Source of the DNA: Kushneria phosphatilytica
GTDB lineage: Bacteria; Pseudomonadota; Gammaproteobacteria; Pseudomonadales; Halomonadaceae
Length of the DNA: 64,000 nt
Direction: 5' to 3'
NCBI RefSeq assembly: GCF_008247605.1
Contig: NZ_CP043420.1
Location: 2,418,001-2,482,000 of the forward strand
Positions 10,492-19,702 of this stretch are shown in pieces (position 1 is the stretch's first letter; each line of letters begins with the position of its first letter). The position numbers were made by a program, and so were the translations under genes. Below the pieces are notes generated by a model that saw nothing but the letters and a program-made list of their open reading frames with translations, searched no databases and was not told the DNA's origin.

Positions 10492-11964
10492 TCAGGGCAA
10501 TGTCAGTACCTGGCCGACACGCACTACATCGCTGTCGAGATTGTTGACCCGACGCAATGCACCCAGCGATATATCGTGACTATTGGCGATTCCGGACAGG
10601 GTATCGCCCGCCCTGACCCGATACTCATCGGCCGCCCCACCCCGGCGCTGATCGCGCTGCCAGGCCAGCAGGCTATCGGGCGGCGGACTGTTTCTGAAAT
10701 GTCCCCGGATGCCTTCGAAAATCGCATTGGCAAGTTTCTGCTGATGCGCCGAAGAGTTGAGCAGCCGCTCTTCGGTAGGATTGGTAATAAAACCTGTTTC
10801 AACCAGTAGAGAAGGAATGTCCGGTGACTTCAGCACCACGAAAGCGGCCTGTTCGACTCTGGAGCGATGCATGCGATTGAACTGGGCAATCTGGCGAATG
10901 ACATCACCACCGGCAGCCAGTGAATCATTGATGGTCGCCGTCATGCTGAGATCCAGCAGAACTCCACGCAGCATGCGATCCTTGTCTTCCAGACTCAGAT
11001 CGCCGCCGGAGCCGCCAATCAGATCGGAGCGATTCTCTGTCTGGGCCAGCCAGCGGGCAGTCTCCGAGGTAGCGCCATGCTGCGACAGTGCATATACAGA
11101 AGACCCTCGCGGGCTACTGGAGCCAACGGCATCGGCATGAATCGAGACAAAGAAGTCGGCATGACGCTCACGTGCGATACGCAAACGGCCTCGTAACGGG
11201 ATGAAGGTATCATTGTCCCGGGTCATGTAGGCGCGAAAGCCGGGCGCAGCATCGAACTTCGCCTTCAATTTCCTGCCAATCGCCAGCACTACATTTTTTT
11301 CCTTGCTGCGATCGCCAAGCGCACCGGGATCCTTGCCGCCGTGGCCGGGGTCGATCACAACCACGATATCGCGCCTGGGGTGCGGTTTGGCCGCCCGATG
11401 GGCGGCAGAGGTACCGCCTTGCCCGGCAACCGCGGTATCGGCTGCTGGCGAATTTCGCCCCAGCTTGCGTCGTGCGTCACGCTCCTGCTGACGAATCAGC
11501 GCCTCGATGGGGTCGCCATCGCCCCCTGCGGCCAACTCGTCCGCCTCCCGATCCTTCGATGACCCGCCCAGATCCACGACCAACCGGTGTCCCTTGCCGC
11601 TACCGGGGGCAAGTTTGAAGGCGTGGGGAGTTATCGGTCTGGCAAGGTCCATGACCACCCGAAGGTCGTTGCCCTGGCGAATACCCGAACGAATACTGCG
11701 GATCAGAGTACTGCCACTGATGGCACTCCCCAGCTCGGTATCCAGTGCCGTATCGGCAAAATCAATGACCAGACGATCAGGTGTATCGAGTGTAAAAACA
11801 TCCGTCTTTACCTCACTCGATAGATCGAACACCAGTCGCGTACGTTCGCCATTGTCCCATGCCCGCAGATCATCAAGCTCGGCGGCCTGCGCCATCGCAG
11901 GCAACAGGACCAGTAACAACATCAGCAGGCAAACCAGCCCGCCCGAAAGGGAATAACGCTTCAT
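10492..11964 (-). CDS. amiB: N-acetylmuramoyl-L-alanine amidase AmiB
   Basis: AmiB cleaves the amide between MurNAc and the stem peptide to separate septal peptidoglycan during division. The 490-residue preprotein has a signal peptide (hydrophobic LVCLLMLLLVLLPAMAQA), an AMIN septal-targeting domain (about 28-140), a low-complexity linker, a zinc amidase_3 domain (VVIDPGHGGKDPGA; later SIHADA and LLVETGFITN, supplying the His/Glu ligands) and a C-terminal LysM repeat (YRVRAGDTLSGIA). It overlaps tsaE by 4 nt (ATGA). Activation normally requires EnvC, not in this window. Confidence 0.93.
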   Translation of the reverse strand: MKRYSLSGGLVCLLMLLLVLLPAMAQAAELDDLRAWDNGERTRLVFDLSSEVKTDVFTLDTPDRLVIDFADTALDTELGSAISGSTLIRSIRSGIRQGNDLRVVMDLARPITPHAFKLAPGSGKGHRLVVDLGGSSKDREADELAAGGDGDPIEALIRQQERDARRKLGRNSPAADTAVAGQGGTSAAHRAAKPHPRRDIVVVIDPGHGGKDPGALGDRSKEKNVVLAIGRKLKAKFDAAPGFRAYMTRDNDTFIPLRGRLRIARERHADFFVSIHADAVGSSSPRGSSVYALSQHGATSETARWLAQTENRSDLIGGSGGDLSLEDKDRMLRGVLLDLSMTATINDSLAAGGDVIRQIAQFNRMHRSRVEQAAFVVLKSPDIPSLLVETGFITNPTEERLLNSSAHQQKLANAIFEGIRGHFRNSPPPDSLLAWQRDQRRGGAADEYRVRAGDTLSGIANSHDISLGALRRVNNLDSDVVRVGQVLTLP

Positions 11965-12455
11965 GAACCGCCTTCGAGGGAAATACGAATCTGCTCAAAC
12001 AGTGACGGCAGACTATTCAATGCCTGCATGCCATACGGCGACAGGGCTTCTACATCCGCCTGACGCCCCTGCCCGGCCAGTGCCAATCGGATTCGCAGAT
12101 CGGGCGAAGGTAGTCGATCACCACCGTGGGAAGGCCACTCGACAAGGCTGAGCGCATCGCTATCCAGCCATTCCCGCGCACCGATGAACTCCAACTCTTC
12201 CGGATCGGCAAGACGATAGAGATCGAAGTGATACACTTGCCGCTCACCAACCTCATAAGGCTCAACCAGCGTATACGTCGGACTCTTCACCGCGCCCGTG
12301 ATACCGAGTGCCCGCATGACACCACGCGCCAGTGTGGTCTTGCCGGCCCCCAGTTCACCTTCGAGCCAGACATGACCACTGAATGCCATGGCCTCGGCCA
12401 ATGCCCGTCCGAAAGCGACCTGAACGTTTTCGTTGTCGAGTGCAAATCTCTGCAT
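11961..12455 (-). CDS. tsaE: tRNA threonylcarbamoyladenosine biosynthesis ATPase TsaE
   Basis: TsaE is the ATPase that resets the TsaB-TsaD complex during t6A37 synthesis. The 164-residue protein has the P-loop EGELGAGKTT (about 32-41), a SPTYTLVEPY segment and FDLYRL, all family hallmarks. The 3' end overlaps the amiB start by 4 nt and nnr lies 21 nt upstream, matching the conserved nnr-tsaE-amiB-mutL order. Confidence 0.94.
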   Translation of the reverse strand: MQRFALDNENVQVAFGRALAEAMAFSGHVWLEGELGAGKTTLARGVMRALGITGAVKSPTYTLVEPYEVGERQVYHFDLYRLADPEELEFIGAREWLDSDALSLVEWPSHGGDRLPSPDLRIRLALAGQGRQADVEALSPYGMQALNSLPSLFEQIRISLEGGS

Positions 12456-12476
12456 ATCCGACTCATGCCATGCCGG

Positions 12477-13970
12477 TCAGGGGTTGACCAGCTGCCGCGC
12501 AAAGCATGCCAGATCAGTTGCCAGCAGGCCACGTTCGCCACCTGAAGCCGCCGCCCGATCAGCCGCCATGCCATGCACTGCCACACCCGTCGCTGCTGCC
12601 TGCAAGGGCGGCAAGCCCTGCACCAGCAGCGAAGCGATCATGCCGCCCAGCACATCACCCATGCCGCCGGAAGCCATACCGGGATTGCCAAATGGGCTGA
12701 GCAGGCACTCATCCCCCGATTGACCTCCGACCACCAGCGTTCCCGCACCCTTGAGCACGATAACACCGCCATACCGGTCCTGCAGGGCGCGCGCTGCCGC
12801 CCGACGATCCTGCTGCACCTCACCTGTCGAGCAATCCAGCAGCCGTGCCGCTTCACCCGGATGAGGGGTCAGAATCCAGTTATCGCGCCAGGCACCTGAC
12901 TCTCGAGAGGCGAGCAGATTCAGGCCATCGGCATCCACGACACACGGTCTGTCGGTATTCAGCACCGCCTGCATCAGCCCCTCGCCCCACGCCTGTTGGC
13001 CCAGACCGGGACCGATCAGTACGCCGCTGGCAGCTTCAAGCAGTTCCTTGAGATCGAGTCCGTTACGCACCGGCTTGACCATCATCTCGGGACAGCGTGT
13101 CAACGCAGGCGGGATATGCACCGCCGAAGTCGCCAGACTGACCAGCCCGGCCCCCAGACGTGCAGCTGTTTCCGTTGCCATGATAGCCGAACCGCCGAAC
13201 CCTTCGCGTCCACCCACCACCAGCAGATGGCCACACTGCCCCTTGTGGGTCGTCGGCTGCCGTTGTGGCAAAGTCCGTGACGGCAGCGCCTCATCCATCA
13301 GCCATCCGACGTGTTCAACATTCGACCGCCGCAAGCGGGTCAGTGAAAGTGGTGCATAATCGATGCTACCGGTGTAATCGGGGGCCTGGCCGGTATACAA
13401 ACCGAATTTGCGACCGATGAAAGTGACCGTGCGCGAGGCCCTGACGGCACAGCCCAGTACAGCTCCGGTATCGGCATCCAGCCCGGAGGGCAGATCGATC
13501 GCCAGCACCGGCAGAGCACTCTGATTGATCGCCCTGATAGCGGCGTCATAAGGCGCACGCACTTCTCCGGTCAGCCCGGTACCCAACAGGGCATCGACGA
13601 GCACCTCTCCACGAGGCGTCCACTCTGCCTGCCAGGGTGTTATCGCCACCCCTGCCTGCTGCGCCATGGCCACAGCTTCAGCGGCCTCCCCGGAAAGGGT
13701 CTGCGGCTCCTTGAGTGCCACGATTTCAACCTGCCAGCCTGACTGAGCCGCCAGCGCTGCCACCACGTAGCCATCGCCGGCATTGTTACCGGCCCCACAC
13801 AGTACCGATAGACGCTGGCAGTGTGGCCAGTGACGCTGCAGTGAGGCCCAGGCCGCTTCACCGGCCTGACTCATCAGCTCAAAACCCGGCGTACCGGCAT
13901 CAATCAGGGTGCGATCCAGCGCACCCGCCTGCTCACGACTATATAGCGCCAGCGCTTCATCGTTTATCAT
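12477..13970 (-). CDS. nnr: Bifunctional NAD(P)H-hydrate epimerase/dehydratase
   Basis: Nnr repairs hydrated NADH/NADPH: the N-terminal YjeF_N domain epimerises the hydrate and the C-terminal ribokinase-like domain dehydrates it with ADP. In the 497-residue product, the epimerase half has CGAGNNAGDGYVVA and DALLGTGLTG, and the dehydratase half has GREGFGGSAIMA, LIGPGLGQ, LTPHPGEAARLL and NPGMASGGMGDVLGG. The ATG at 13970 follows GGGAAG at a good distance; an upstream ATG at 14018 would add 16 residues without family support. It is divergent from queG, the usual partner, with a 104-nt shared promoter region. Confidence 0.92.
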   Translation of the reverse strand: MINDEALALYSREQAGALDRTLIDAGTPGFELMSQAGEAAWASLQRHWPHCQRLSVLCGAGNNAGDGYVVAALAAQSGWQVEIVALKEPQTLSGEAAEAVAMAQQAGVAITPWQAEWTPRGEVLVDALLGTGLTGEVRAPYDAAIRAINQSALPVLAIDLPSGLDADTGAVLGCAVRASRTVTFIGRKFGLYTGQAPDYTGSIDYAPLSLTRLRRSNVEHVGWLMDEALPSRTLPQRQPTTHKGQCGHLLVVGGREGFGGSAIMATETAARLGAGLVSLATSAVHIPPALTRCPEMMVKPVRNGLDLKELLEAASGVLIGPGLGQQAWGEGLMQAVLNTDRPCVVDADGLNLLASRESGAWRDNWILTPHPGEAARLLDCSTGEVQQDRRAAARALQDRYGGVIVLKGAGTLVVGGQSGDECLLSPFGNPGMASGGMGDVLGGMIASLLVQGLPPLQAAATGVAVHGMAADRAAASGGERGLLATDLACFARQLVNP

Positions 13971-14074
13971 AAAACGCTTCCCTGAAATCATCGTCATTCG
14001 ATGCTGCCGGCCATTCATGAAATGTCCGCCAGCGCTGTATTCATCAATATCCGCCGTCTGCGGCGTTCGCTATC

Positions 14075-15250
14075 ATGACCGACTCCGCTCTGACAACGGC
14101 CTTGCATGATCATGGCGATCCCGATTTCGCCGCCATTGCCGAACGACTCAAAGTGTGGGCGCGCGAGCTGGGTTTTGCACAACTCGGGATCACTGATACC
14201 GATCTGTCCAACCACGAAGCCTATCTGGAGCGCTGGCTGGCAGCCGGTTATCAGGGCGAGATGGATTACATGTCGCGCCACGGCACCAAACGCACGCGCC
14301 CGGAAGAACTCGAGCCCGGCACACTCCGAGTGATCAGCGTGCGCATGGACTACCTGCCCCCTGAAGTAGAAACCACTCGGGTGCTCAGTCAGCCGAATCG
14401 CGCTTATATCTCACGCTATGGCATCGGACGCGACTATCACAAGCTGATGCGCAAGCGCCTGACGCGGCTGGCTCGCCAGCTGGCAGCTGAAATCGGGCCA
14501 TTTGGCTATCGAGCCTTCGTCGATTCTGCCCCGGTCATGGAGCGCGCCCTGGCTCAAAAGGCCGGTCTGGGCTGGTTCGGCAAGAACGCCATGATTCTGC
14601 ATCCGCAGGCCGGCTCGCTGTTTTTCCTGGGCGAGATCTATACCGACCTGCCCTTACCGGTCGACAAGCCCTTCGAGGGCGAACACTGCGGCTCCTGCAA
14701 TCGCTGCCAGACCTGGTGCCCGACCGGTGCCATCGTCGATGACCGGGTGATCGACGCACGCCGCTGCATTTCCTATCTCACCATTGAAAAACATGGCGAG
14801 ATTCCACTGGAGTTTCGCGAAGCCATGGGCAATCGCGTCTTTGGCTGCGACGACTGCCAGCTGGTCTGTCCCTTTACCCGTTTCACCCGGGCAACGCGTG
14901 AGCAGGACTTCACCCCCCGTCATGCGCTTGATCGTGCCGAGCTGGTCACCCTGTTCAACTGGAGCGAAGAGGAGTTTCTTGCCCGCACCGAGGGCAGCCC
15001 GATTCGCCGCATCGGCTATGAGCGCTGGCTCCGCAACCTCGCTGTGGGTCTGGGCAACGCCCCTCATGATCCGGCCATTATCAGCGCTCTGCGCGCCCGC
15101 CTGGCCTGGCCCTCGGACATGGTACGCGAGCACGTGCGCTGGGCACTGGCCAAACAGTACGAACGTGCCCGGCCTGAAAACCCGGTCGATGCGCGCATCA
15201 CACCGGTGGATGCCGGCTATCGTGACATCATCGCCCGAGAGGCGCGCTGA
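14075..15250 (+). CDS. queG: Epoxyqueuosine reductase QueG
   Basis: QueG is a cobalamin- and [4Fe-4S]-dependent enzyme that reduces epoxyqueuosine to queuosine in tRNA, the last step of Q synthesis. The 391-residue protein contains VDSAPVMERALAQKAGLGWFGKN-type substrate/cobalamin segments, and two ferredoxin clusters, CGSCNRCQTWCPTGAI and CDDCQLVCPF, with the outlying cysteine RRCISYLT. The HEAT-like C-terminal extension is present. It diverges from nnr, as in E. coli. Confidence 0.95.
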   Translation: MTDSALTTALHDHGDPDFAAIAERLKVWARELGFAQLGITDTDLSNHEAYLERWLAAGYQGEMDYMSRHGTKRTRPEELEPGTLRVISVRMDYLPPEVETTRVLSQPNRAYISRYGIGRDYHKLMRKRLTRLARQLAAEIGPFGYRAFVDSAPVMERALAQKAGLGWFGKNAMILHPQAGSLFFLGEIYTDLPLPVDKPFEGEHCGSCNRCQTWCPTGAIVDDRVIDARRCISYLTIEKHGEIPLEFREAMGNRVFGCDDCQLVCPFTRFTRATREQDFTPRHALDRAELVTLFNWSEEEFLARTEGSPIRRIGYERWLRNLAVGLGNAPHDPAIISALRARLAWPSDMVREHVRWALAKQYERARPENPVDARITPVDAGYRDIIAREAR

Positions 15251-15280
15251 ACGACACCAGCCACGGCGGAATATCGCAAT

Positions 15281-15303
15281 TCGCGACTGAAGTCGCTCCT
15301 ACA
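15281..15303 (-). repeat. REP-like palindrome, copy 1
   Basis: Contains gcgact-ga-agtcgc followed by tcctaca; its reverse complement reads tgtaggagcgacttcagtcgcga, the same unit as copies at 15353 and 15462 and similar in style to pseudomonad REP sequences (GTAGGAGCG... ). Lies between queG and orn. Confidence 0.75.
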
Positions 15304-15352
15304 CCCCCAGGAATGAGCAACCCTGTAGTCAATCAACCAGCGGACCGCTCCT

Positions 15353-15376
15353 TGCAGGAGCGCCTTCAGTTGCAAA
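15353..15376 (+). repeat. REP-like palindrome, copy 2 (degenerate)
   Basis: Reads tgcaggagcgccttcagttgcaaa, opposite in orientation to copy 1. The stem has decayed at two positions compared with copy 3. Confidence 0.65.
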
Positions 15377-15461
15377 AGAGAACCATCTCATCGCCGCCGA
15401 AACGCTCCTGCCAACGTCACGAACAGAACGCTTCCAGCCTCACTCCATCAGCAGCCTGCCA

Positions 15462-15485
15462 TGCAGGAGCGACTTCAGTCGCGAA
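15462..15485 (+). repeat. REP-like palindrome, copy 3
   Basis: Reads tgcaggagcgacttcagtcgcgaa with an intact gcgact/agtcgc core. Same orientation as copy 2. A partial inverted match (cgctcctgcc) is also present near 15408-15417. Confidence 0.75.
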
Positions 15486-15527
15486 AGCCAACCATTGACG
15501 TATCGCAGCCACCACTCCCCCACGTCA

Positions 15528-16079
15528 TCAGATCTTCAGGAAATGCTCACGGTAATATTTCAGCTCTTCGATCGAGTCACGAATGTCGTCCAGCGCCAGG
15601 TGAGTCCCTTTTTTGGTCAGGCCAGCCAGTACTTCCGGCTTCCAGCGCCGAGCCAGTTCCTTGAGGGTCGAGACATCGAGATTGCGATAATGGAAGAAGG
15701 CCTCCAGCTCAGGCATCTCCCGCTGCATGAAACGTCGATCCTGGTGCACGCTGTTACCGCACATCGGTGAGGCACCACTGGCCACATGCTCGGCCAGAAA
15801 GTGCAGGGTGCGCCGTTCGGCCTCACGAGTGTCGATATCGCTCTGACGCACCCGCTCGGTCAACCCGGTATGACCATGGGTTCGCGTATTCCACTCATCC
15901 ATGGCGTTCAGCAGCGTATCAGGTTGATGCACGGCCATGACCGGCCCCTCGGCGATCACGTTCAGCGCATTATCAGTCACGATGGTGGCAATCTCGATAA
16001 TACGCTCGTGCTCGGGATCCAGTCCGGTCATCTCCAGATCGATCCAGATCAGGCGTTCATGCTCAAAAGCCTCGGACAT
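15528..16079 (-). CDS. orn: Oligoribonuclease Orn
   Basis: Orn degrades 2-5 nt RNAs, including pGpG from c-di-GMP turnover, and is essential in many proteobacteria. The 183-residue protein shows the DEDDh exonuclease motifs: [15 protein letters not shown] (ExoI), a central [11 protein letters not shown] (ExoII) and [10 protein letters not shown] (ExoIII with the catalytic His). It is divergent from rsgA with a 134-nt intergenic promoter region, the usual gammaproteobacterial arrangement. Confidence 0.96.
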   Translation of the reverse strand: MSEAFEHERLIWIDLEMTGLDPEHERIIEIATIVTDNALNVIAEGPVMAVHQPDTLLNAMDEWNTRTHGHTGLTERVRQSDIDTREAERRTLHFLAEHVASGASPMCGNSVHQDRRFMQREMPELEAFFHYRNLDVSTLKELARRWKPEVLAGLTKKGTHLALDDIRDSIEELKYYREHFLKI

Positions 16080-16213
16080 GGTGTTGATTCCCTATGACAA
16101 AAATGACAATGGCGCAGGATGAAAGCACGACTCTCGGCAGCGTACAATCGCCTCCGGCGTTTCTCCACATTGCCGCTGCCCCATGCCTTCACGCCAATTG
16201 ATTACGGAGCCTC

Positions 16214-17230
16214 ATGAGCCCACGCAAGCTCAGCCGCCAGCAGCGCTGGCGCATCGAAAAAATTCAGGCTGAACGCGCCCGACGCGCAGAGCGTCGCGAA
16301 ACCAACGATCATCATCGGGAAGCCGAAGGCGCTCTGGAAGACGAACGCCCCGGCCGGGTGATGGCCCATTTTGGCCACCGACTGGAAGTGGCAGATGAAG
16401 CAGGCGAGCGTCATCTCTGCCATCTGCGTGCCAATCTCGATGCGCTGGTCACCGGTGACCGGGTCAGCTGGCGGCCGGCCTCGGATGGCAGCGGCGTGGT
16501 CGAGGCCAGACTCGAGCGCAGCTCAACGCTGGAACGCCCTGACAGCCGAGGGCGGTTGCGACCGGTAGCCGCCAATATCGATCGGATCATGATCGTCTTC
16601 GCTGCCGAACCCGAACCGCATCCCAACCTGATCGACCGCTATCTGGTCGCTGCAGAGGCGACCGGCATTACCCCCGCACTGATTCTCAACAAGGTCGATC
16701 TGCTACCGGAGCGTGCCAGCCGGCTGCATGAGTTGCTTAACGACTATCAGCGGCTGGGGTATGACGTAATCAGCGCTTCGGTACGCAGCGATCATGGTCT
16801 GGAAGACCTTCATCAGGCACTGCTTGAACGGACGGCCGTGTTTGTCGGCCAATCGGGGGTGGGCAAATCCTCACTGATCAACGCCCTGTTACCCGACGAG
16901 CAGCTGCGCATCGGAGAACTCTCCGGCGAACATCGCAAGGGAACACACACCACGACCACGGCGCGCCTCTATCCGCTACCGGCCGGCGGCCAGCTGATTG
17001 ACTCACCCGGCATCCGTGAATTCGGACTCGGCCACCTCGACGAACACCAGGTCGCCGAGGGGTTTATCGAGTTTCGTCCCTATCTGGGACACTGCCGTTT
17101 CCGCGACTGCCACCACGATCGCGAACCGGGCTGCGCCCTGCGCGAGGCAGTCGAGCGCGGCGAGATCGCGTCTTCACGCTTTGAAAGCTTTCAACACATT
17201 ATCCGTGAACTGGCCACTTCCACGCGCTGA
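16214..17230 (+). CDS. rsgA: Small ribosomal subunit biogenesis GTPase RsgA
   Basis: RsgA is a circularly permuted GTPase that tests late 30S maturation. The 338-residue protein has an OB-fold, then G4 (LNKVDLL) before G1 (GQSGVGKSS) and G3 (DSPGIREFG), the permuted order that defines the family. A C-terminal zinc site is formed by CRFRDCHHDREPGC. The N-terminus is highly basic (RKLSRQQRWRIEKIQAERARR), as usual. Confidence 0.95.
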   Translation: MSPRKLSRQQRWRIEKIQAERARRAERRETNDHHREAEGALEDERPGRVMAHFGHRLEVADEAGERHLCHLRANLDALVTGDRVSWRPASDGSGVVEARLERSSTLERPDSRGRLRPVAANIDRIMIVFAAEPEPHPNLIDRYLVAAEATGITPALILNKVDLLPERASRLHELLNDYQRLGYDVISASVRSDHGLEDLHQALLERTAVFVGQSGVGKSSLINALLPDEQLRIGELSGEHRKGTHTTTTARLYPLPAGGQLIDSPGIREFGLGHLDEHQVAEGFIEFRPYLGHCRFRDCHHDREPGCALREAVERGEIASSRFESFQHIIRELATSTR

Positions 17231-17260
17231 TTCAAGGCTCATGCCGTCGCTCCCCTGCCC

Positions 17261-18589
17261 TTAGTACTGAAACAACAACAAAATCGACAGTACGAACAAT
17301 ACCCACATGGCCGGACGCACTTCGCGAGCCTTGCCAACGCCGACCTTGACCACCACGAACGAGAGAAAACCGAACACCACCCCATGCGTGATCGAATAGG
17401 TCAGAGGAATCAGGATCATCGCTACAAAGGCCGGAATGGCGTCATCCAGCTGATCCCAGTGGATGTTGCGAATCGGTGCCAGCATGAACACCCCTACCAT
17501 GATCAGTGCCGGCGAGGTGGCAATCGAGGGCACCAGCGACAACAGCGGTGAGAGGAACAGAAACGGTAGAAACAGCAGGCCACAGATGACTGCGACCAGC
17601 CCGGTTCTTCCGCCCTGACTGATCCCGGCCGCGGATTCGACATAGGCACTCGCCGGACTGGTCCCCAGCGGCCCGGAAATCAGTGCCGACAACGCATCGA
17701 TGACCATCGACTGGCGGATGTTGCGCGGCTCGCCCTGCTCATCGAGCAGATTGCCCGCCTGACAGATTCCCATGAAAGTGGAGAGTGCATCAAAAAAGGC
17801 GGTGAACAGGATGACGAAGATGAACGGCCAGTAGGCCACTTTCAGCGCACCCAGCAGATCGAGCCGGCCGATCAGACTGAAATCGGGCCAGGCCACCAGC
17901 CCGTGATAATTGACCAGAGTAGCGGCCTGATCCGGAGTGACACCGCTGGCATCCCCCCACCAGCGCCCGATCGGGACTGCCAGCAGAGTCGTCACAACGA
18001 TCCCGATAATCAGAGCCCCCTGCTGTCGGCGAGCCACCAGTACTGCGGTCACCGCCAACCCGATCAGAAAGGTCACCAGCATTGGCGTCATTTCCCCCAG
18101 GCCCACCACGGTATCGGGATTGCCGACCAGAAAACCGGCATTGACCAGACCGATGACCGTAATGAAAAGACCGATACCACAGGCAATGGCATGCCGCAGC
18201 TGGGCGGGAATGGCATCGATGACATACTGACGGGCATTGAAGACAGCCAGCACGGCAAACAGTACGCCAGCCCAGAACACACAGCCCAGCGCGGTTTCCC
18301 AGGGCAGCCCGGCCCCCATCACCATGGTGTAGGTGAACAGGGCGTTAATGCCCATGCCCGGCGCCACCAGTACCGGGTTACGGGCATAGAGCCCCATCAT
18401 GAGGCTGCCGAAAAAACTGATCAGTACCGTTGCCGTCAGTGCCCCGGGAAAGGGCACACCAGCGCTGGAGAGAATCGAAGGATTGACCACGATGATATAC
18501 ATCGCGGCCAGGAAGGTGGCGATGCCGGCCAGGATTTCTCGTCTGACCGTACTGCCGGCCGCTTCAATACTGAAGTAACGATCGAGCAC
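17261..18589 (-). CDS. NCS2-family purine permease (adenine/guanine/hypoxanthine type)
   Basis: A 442-residue, very hydrophobic protein of the AzgA-like branch of the NCS2/NAT transporters: proton symport of adenine, guanine or hypoxanthine across the inner membrane. Diagnostic segments are an N-terminal VRREILAGIATFLAAMYIIVVNP, the APGMGINALFTYT motif, and the substrate-site FTAFFDALSTFMG and SPASAYVESAAGISQGGRTG motifs. About 12-14 membrane spans can be traced. Substrate among the purines cannot be fixed from sequence; E. coli AdeP, AdeQ, GhxP and GhxQ all look alike here. No purine riboswitch is evident upstream. Confidence 0.88.
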   Translation of the reverse strand: MLDRYFSIEAAGSTVRREILAGIATFLAAMYIIVVNPSILSSAGVPFPGALTATVLISFFGSLMMGLYARNPVLVAPGMGINALFTYTMVMGAGLPWETALGCVFWAGVLFAVLAVFNARQYVIDAIPAQLRHAIACGIGLFITVIGLVNAGFLVGNPDTVVGLGEMTPMLVTFLIGLAVTAVLVARRQQGALIIGIVVTTLLAVPIGRWWGDASGVTPDQAATLVNYHGLVAWPDFSLIGRLDLLGALKVAYWPFIFVILFTAFFDALSTFMGICQAGNLLDEQGEPRNIRQSMVIDALSALISGPLGTSPASAYVESAAGISQGGRTGLVAVICGLLFLPFLFLSPLLSLVPSIATSPALIMVGVFMLAPIRNIHWDQLDDAIPAFVAMILIPLTYSITHGVVFGFLSFVVVKVGVGKAREVRPAMWVLFVLSILLLFQY

Positions 18590-18801
18590 GTCTCGTCTCC
18601 GCCGATTTATTGTGGATCCGCTCGGGCGCCACTGCCCGGCCGAGCCGCTTGCAGCGGGCGATTATAACCAAAGGCTCCCGCCATGCGCAGCGATCATGAT
18701 ACTCGCGGCAGCGTTGCCGGTATGCGATGCTGTCAGCAGAAGTTCGATCAACGACCGGGACGAATCGGGAAACACGCTTCGTCTTTTCAGGAGAGGTCCC
18801 C

Positions 18802-19626
18802 ATGACAGAGCACAACACGCTGCCACTGATCATCGAACCCGAACAGCTGGCACGCCACCTCGATGATCCGAAGCTGCTGATCATCGATGTGCCGGCCCGC
18901 GCTGACAGTTACCGCGAAGGCCACGTCCCGGGGGCGCTCTTTCTTGATCACACCCGGCTGCTGCGCGGTGAAGGGCCCGTGGCCAATGATGTGCCCTCCG
19001 AGGCCCAGCTTTCCGAACTGTGGTCGTCGCTGGGCCTGACCGAACAGACCCATGTCATTGCCTACGACGATGAAGGTGGCGGCTGGGCCGGTCGCCTGCT
19101 CTGGACACTCGAGCTGCTGGGGCATCCGCACTACAGCTATCTCAATGGCGGCATCCAGGCCTGGCGCAGCGACAATCTTCCGCTCTCAACCGATGATGTC
19201 GCACCACAGCCCAGCGACTATCACGCCGAAATTCGTCATCCTCACATGCTGATGACACGCGAGGAGCTTCAGTCACGACTGGAAGATACCGGCCTGGCCA
19301 TCTGGGATGCCCGCAGCGCCGAGGAGTACGCCGGCCTCAAGGGACAGAATCGCCATCTCGGTCATATCCCCGGAGCGGTCAATTTCGACTGGCTGGATGT
19401 CATGGATCGAAGCAATGGCGCCCGCCTGCGCGATCTCAGCGAACTGCTCACGGAGCTCAATGCCCGTGGCATTACGGCCGAGCATGAGATTGTCACTCAC
19501 TGCCAGAGCCACCATCGCAGCGGCCTCACCTGGCTGGCCGGCCGGGCGCTGGGGTTCAACATTCGCGCCTACCCCGGCTCCTGGCAAGAGTGGGGCAATC
19601 GCGACGATACGCCGGTGGAGCACTGA
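18802..19626 (+). CDS. Sulfurtransferase with two rhodanese domains
   Basis: The 274-residue protein is a tandem-rhodanese sulfurtransferase of the SseA/thiosulfate sulfurtransferase type. The N-terminal inactive-type domain has LLIIDVPARADSYREGHVPGA; the C-terminal domain ends with the catalytic loop HCQSHHRSG, where the Cys would carry the persulfide. That loop (CQSHHR) is closer to the thiosulfate-using six-residue loops than to the CGSGVTA loop of 3-mercaptopyruvate sulfurtransferase, but donor preference cannot be settled. The ATG at 18802 has GGAGAGG 5 nt upstream and is preferred to an ATG at 18727. It precedes psd in the same orientation. Confidence 0.85.
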   Translation: MTEHNTLPLIIEPEQLARHLDDPKLLIIDVPARADSYREGHVPGALFLDHTRLLRGEGPVANDVPSEAQLSELWSSLGLTEQTHVIAYDDEGGGWAGRLLWTLELLGHPHYSYLNGGIQAWRSDNLPLSTDDVAPQPSDYHAEIRHPHMLMTREELQSRLEDTGLAIWDARSAEEYAGLKGQNRHLGHIPGAVNFDWLDVMDRSNGARLRDLSELLTELNARGITAEHEIVTHCQSHHRSGLTWLAGRALGFNIRAYPGSWQEWGNRDDTPVEH

Positions 19627-19647
19627 GCGCTGCATCGAGAGTTGAGC

Positions 19648-19677
19648 GGGCCGCAGCTTCGGGATAAGGTGCGGCCC
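19648..19677 (+). terminator. Hairpin between sulfurtransferase gene and psd
   Basis: Perfect 8-bp stem gggccgca/tgcggccc with a 14-nt loop, 22 nt after the sulfurtransferase stop and before psd. It lacks a U-tract, so it may only attenuate read-through. Confidence 0.35.
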
Positions 19678-19702
19678 CCTGTCCCGTCGGAATGATGACA
19701 CC

